Source: Candidatus Aenigmatarchaeota archaeon (GTDB lineage Archaea; Aenigmatarchaeota; Aenigmatarchaeia; QMZP01). From it: a stretch of DNA of 7,509 bases. Below the pieces are notes generated by a model. That model did no database searches. It saw nothing but the letters and a program-made list of their open reading frames with translations, and had not been told where the DNA came from. Position numbers and translations under genes: made by a program. The stretch is taken from contig QMZP01000029.1 in the NCBI GenBank assembly GCA_003663225.1, forward strand, positions 1 through 7,509, given 5' to 3'. Of the stretch, positions 6,508 through 7,509 are shown in pieces; the stretch's first letter is position 1, and every line of letters starts with the position of its first letter.

Positions 6508-6516
6508 AATATATAA
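6508..6516 (-). promoter_or_regulatory. TATA box of the giant surface protein gene
   Basis: The minus strand reads TTATATATT, centred about 32 bases upstream of the ATG at 6480, in the 43-base gap after the peptidase-like gene. Transcription would start near 6486, almost at the ATG, giving a very short or absent leader. No good Shine-Dalgarno sequence precedes the ATG. The giant gene can therefore be expressed independently of the gene upstream, although read-through is also possible. Confidence 0.6.
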
Positions 6517-6523
6517 GCGCGGG

Positions 6524-7509
6524 TCAGGCAACCCTGCTTATTATGAACACCTCATGGAGCGGGTACCTGTCATCCAGGAATGTCCATGCCCCGTCCTGCA
6601 TCTCCAAGGATTCGTAATGCTGTGTCATTATATCCCTGCCGGCATCCAGCGATATTCTGACTATCACTGCGTCGCCCCTGCCCTTGGCTGCTATTGCCAT
6701 GTCCTTAAGCTCCTGCCTGCTGTGCGTGGTGCTGGTGTATGATTCCACCTCTGTCCCGTAGTCCTCGAGTATGGACTCTATCTGGCTCGGCCATGTTATC
6801 ATCAGGGCGTCCCTGTTGAATATGCTAAGGAACCTGCGGAAGCTTACGGTGCCGGCTTCCCTCTTCTCGTTCAGCTCGCAGATGTCAGCGTTTATTCCCA
6901 GGTCGTATAATGCCTTGTGCATGGCGAACGGACCGCAAGGTATGACTGTGTTTGCGCACATGGAATTGTCTATGTGGTATTGCGCATAATCCAATGAAGG
7001 CTGTATGGCAACCCGGTCATCCTCTGGAAGCGATGAGATGTCAGGGTGTGTGTAGCAATATGAGCCAGTGCCCGTGGTTCCGCAGAGCACATCCACCTCC
7101 TGCCTGCCTGCCATGCCTGTTGTTGTTAGTGACATCGGCTTAGCATCCTCTGGATGGGAGGGGTATGATTCAGGGTTCACATTGTCAGTGGTGCCGGGTA
7201 TCTGCTCCATGGCGAGCGAGCTCCCCATGTATGCTGTGTTGTATATGGTCCCCGGTATCTGGCTTGCAGTGTCCTGGAGGCTCTGCATGCATTCTGAATG
7301 GCTGCCGAACTCCCCTATCATGTATTCGTCCTCATTGCACGTTCCGCACCTCGCTATCAGGATGGAGCCGGTGTCCTTCACGCATATGCTGTATTTCCCA
7401 CCCTCTATGTCCATTGCGAACACAAGCTTCATGGGCTCGTATGCAAGCTCTTCCCCGTTCCATACGGGGAACCTCATGTCTGCCGGGCCGTCTAGCATGG
7501 CGTTCACAG
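6524..7509 (-). CDS. C39-like (papain-fold) cysteine peptidase homologue, 5' end outside window
   Basis: The reading frame is open to the right edge; a GTG at 7507 and an ATG at 7498 are in frame, but neither can be chosen as the start because the gene may extend further. Counting from the GTG, 327 residues are visible. The C-terminal part, about 185-327, resembles C39-like peptidase domains: Cys191 in IPCGPFAMHKALYDLG, then the substrate-groove type segment TWPSQIESILEDYG at 238-251, DAVIVRISL at 279-287, His297 in QHYESLEMQDGAW and Asp312/Asp313 in LDDRYP. This is the usual Cys, His, Asp/Asn order. The oxyanion Gln normally about five residues before Cys is not there; Gln176 is further away. 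Residues 1-184 are unrecognised and contain several cysteines (for example CGTC at 54-57), suggesting disulfides and an extracytoplasmic site. A missing N-terminal signal or anchor is likely. It may process or crosslink the neighbouring giant protein, or be an inactive structural relative. Confidence 0.65.
   Translation of the reverse strand, partial: VNAMLDGPADMRFPVWNGEELAYEPMKLVFAMDIEGGKYSICVKDTGSILIARCGTCNEDEYMIGEFGSHSECMQSLQDTASQIPGTIYNTAYMGSSLAMEQIPGTTDNVNPESYPSHPEDAKPMSLTTTGMAGRQEVDVLCGTTGTGSYCYTHPDISSLPEDDRVAIQPSLDYAQYHIDNSMCANTVIPCGPFAMHKALYDLGINADICELNEKREAGTVSFRRFLSIFNRDALMITWPSQIESILEDYGTEVESYTSTTHSRQELKDMAIAAKGRGDAVIVRISLDAGRDIMTQHYESLEMQDGAWTFLDDRYPLHEVFIISRVA

Noticed and set aside
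6460..6531. A Gly-Gly pair (SSMGGFEL) near the start of the giant protein, next to a C39-like peptidase, recalls double-glycine leader cleavage sites.
   Set aside because: With the preferred start at 6480 the Gly pair is residues 2-3, so there is no leader; the residues upstream lack the usual leader pattern.

Overview
The window comes from an archaeon. RNase P protein component 2 (the Pop5-type Rnp2) and a canonical Alba nucleoid protein sit side by side, several promoters look like TATA boxes about 27-32 bases ahead of nearly leaderless starts, and codon choice is archaeal in style: in the RNase P gene all seven Ile codons are ATA and all but one Arg codon are AGG or AGA. The compact layout, short-headed GatA and very large anchored surface protein would fit a small-genome (DPANN-type) archaeon, but that placement is inference and no lineage can be fixed from the sequence alone.

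Left part (1-1159): information-processing genes. The 5' part of gatA (Glu/Asp-tRNA amidotransferase subunit A) runs leftward off the window edge. Divergent to it, only 33 bases away, is rnp2. The two promoters are interleaved in about 30 bases. Rnp2 converges on alba, with two small inverted repeats between and across the stop codons. The lysine-codon tail of rnp2 forms a T-rich tract on the alba strand that could end alba transcription.

Right part (1160-7509): three leftward genes for cell-surface proteins. In transcription order they are a papain-fold, C39-like cysteine peptidase homologue (5' end outside the window), a 1547-residue membrane-anchored protein, and a 225-residue single-pass membrane protein whose start overlaps the preceding stop as TGATG. 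The giant protein has an N-terminal anchor, 24 cysteines, six N-glycosylation sequons, four D-x-(T/D)-G-(D/E)-(G/D)-x-x-D loops within repeated modules, a Cys-free amphipathic helical block that opens with a hydrophobic stretch, and a C-terminal hydrophobic hairpin. It has its own TATA box and may also be read through from the peptidase gene.

I recognise no named system in the right part. The combination of an extracytoplasmic peptidase homologue, a giant anchored protein and a small translationally coupled anchored partner suggests one surface apparatus. Adhesion, contact with another cell, or membrane insertion are all possible. There is no tRNA, rRNA, CRISPR array, insertion sequence or gene-free stretch over 300 bases.
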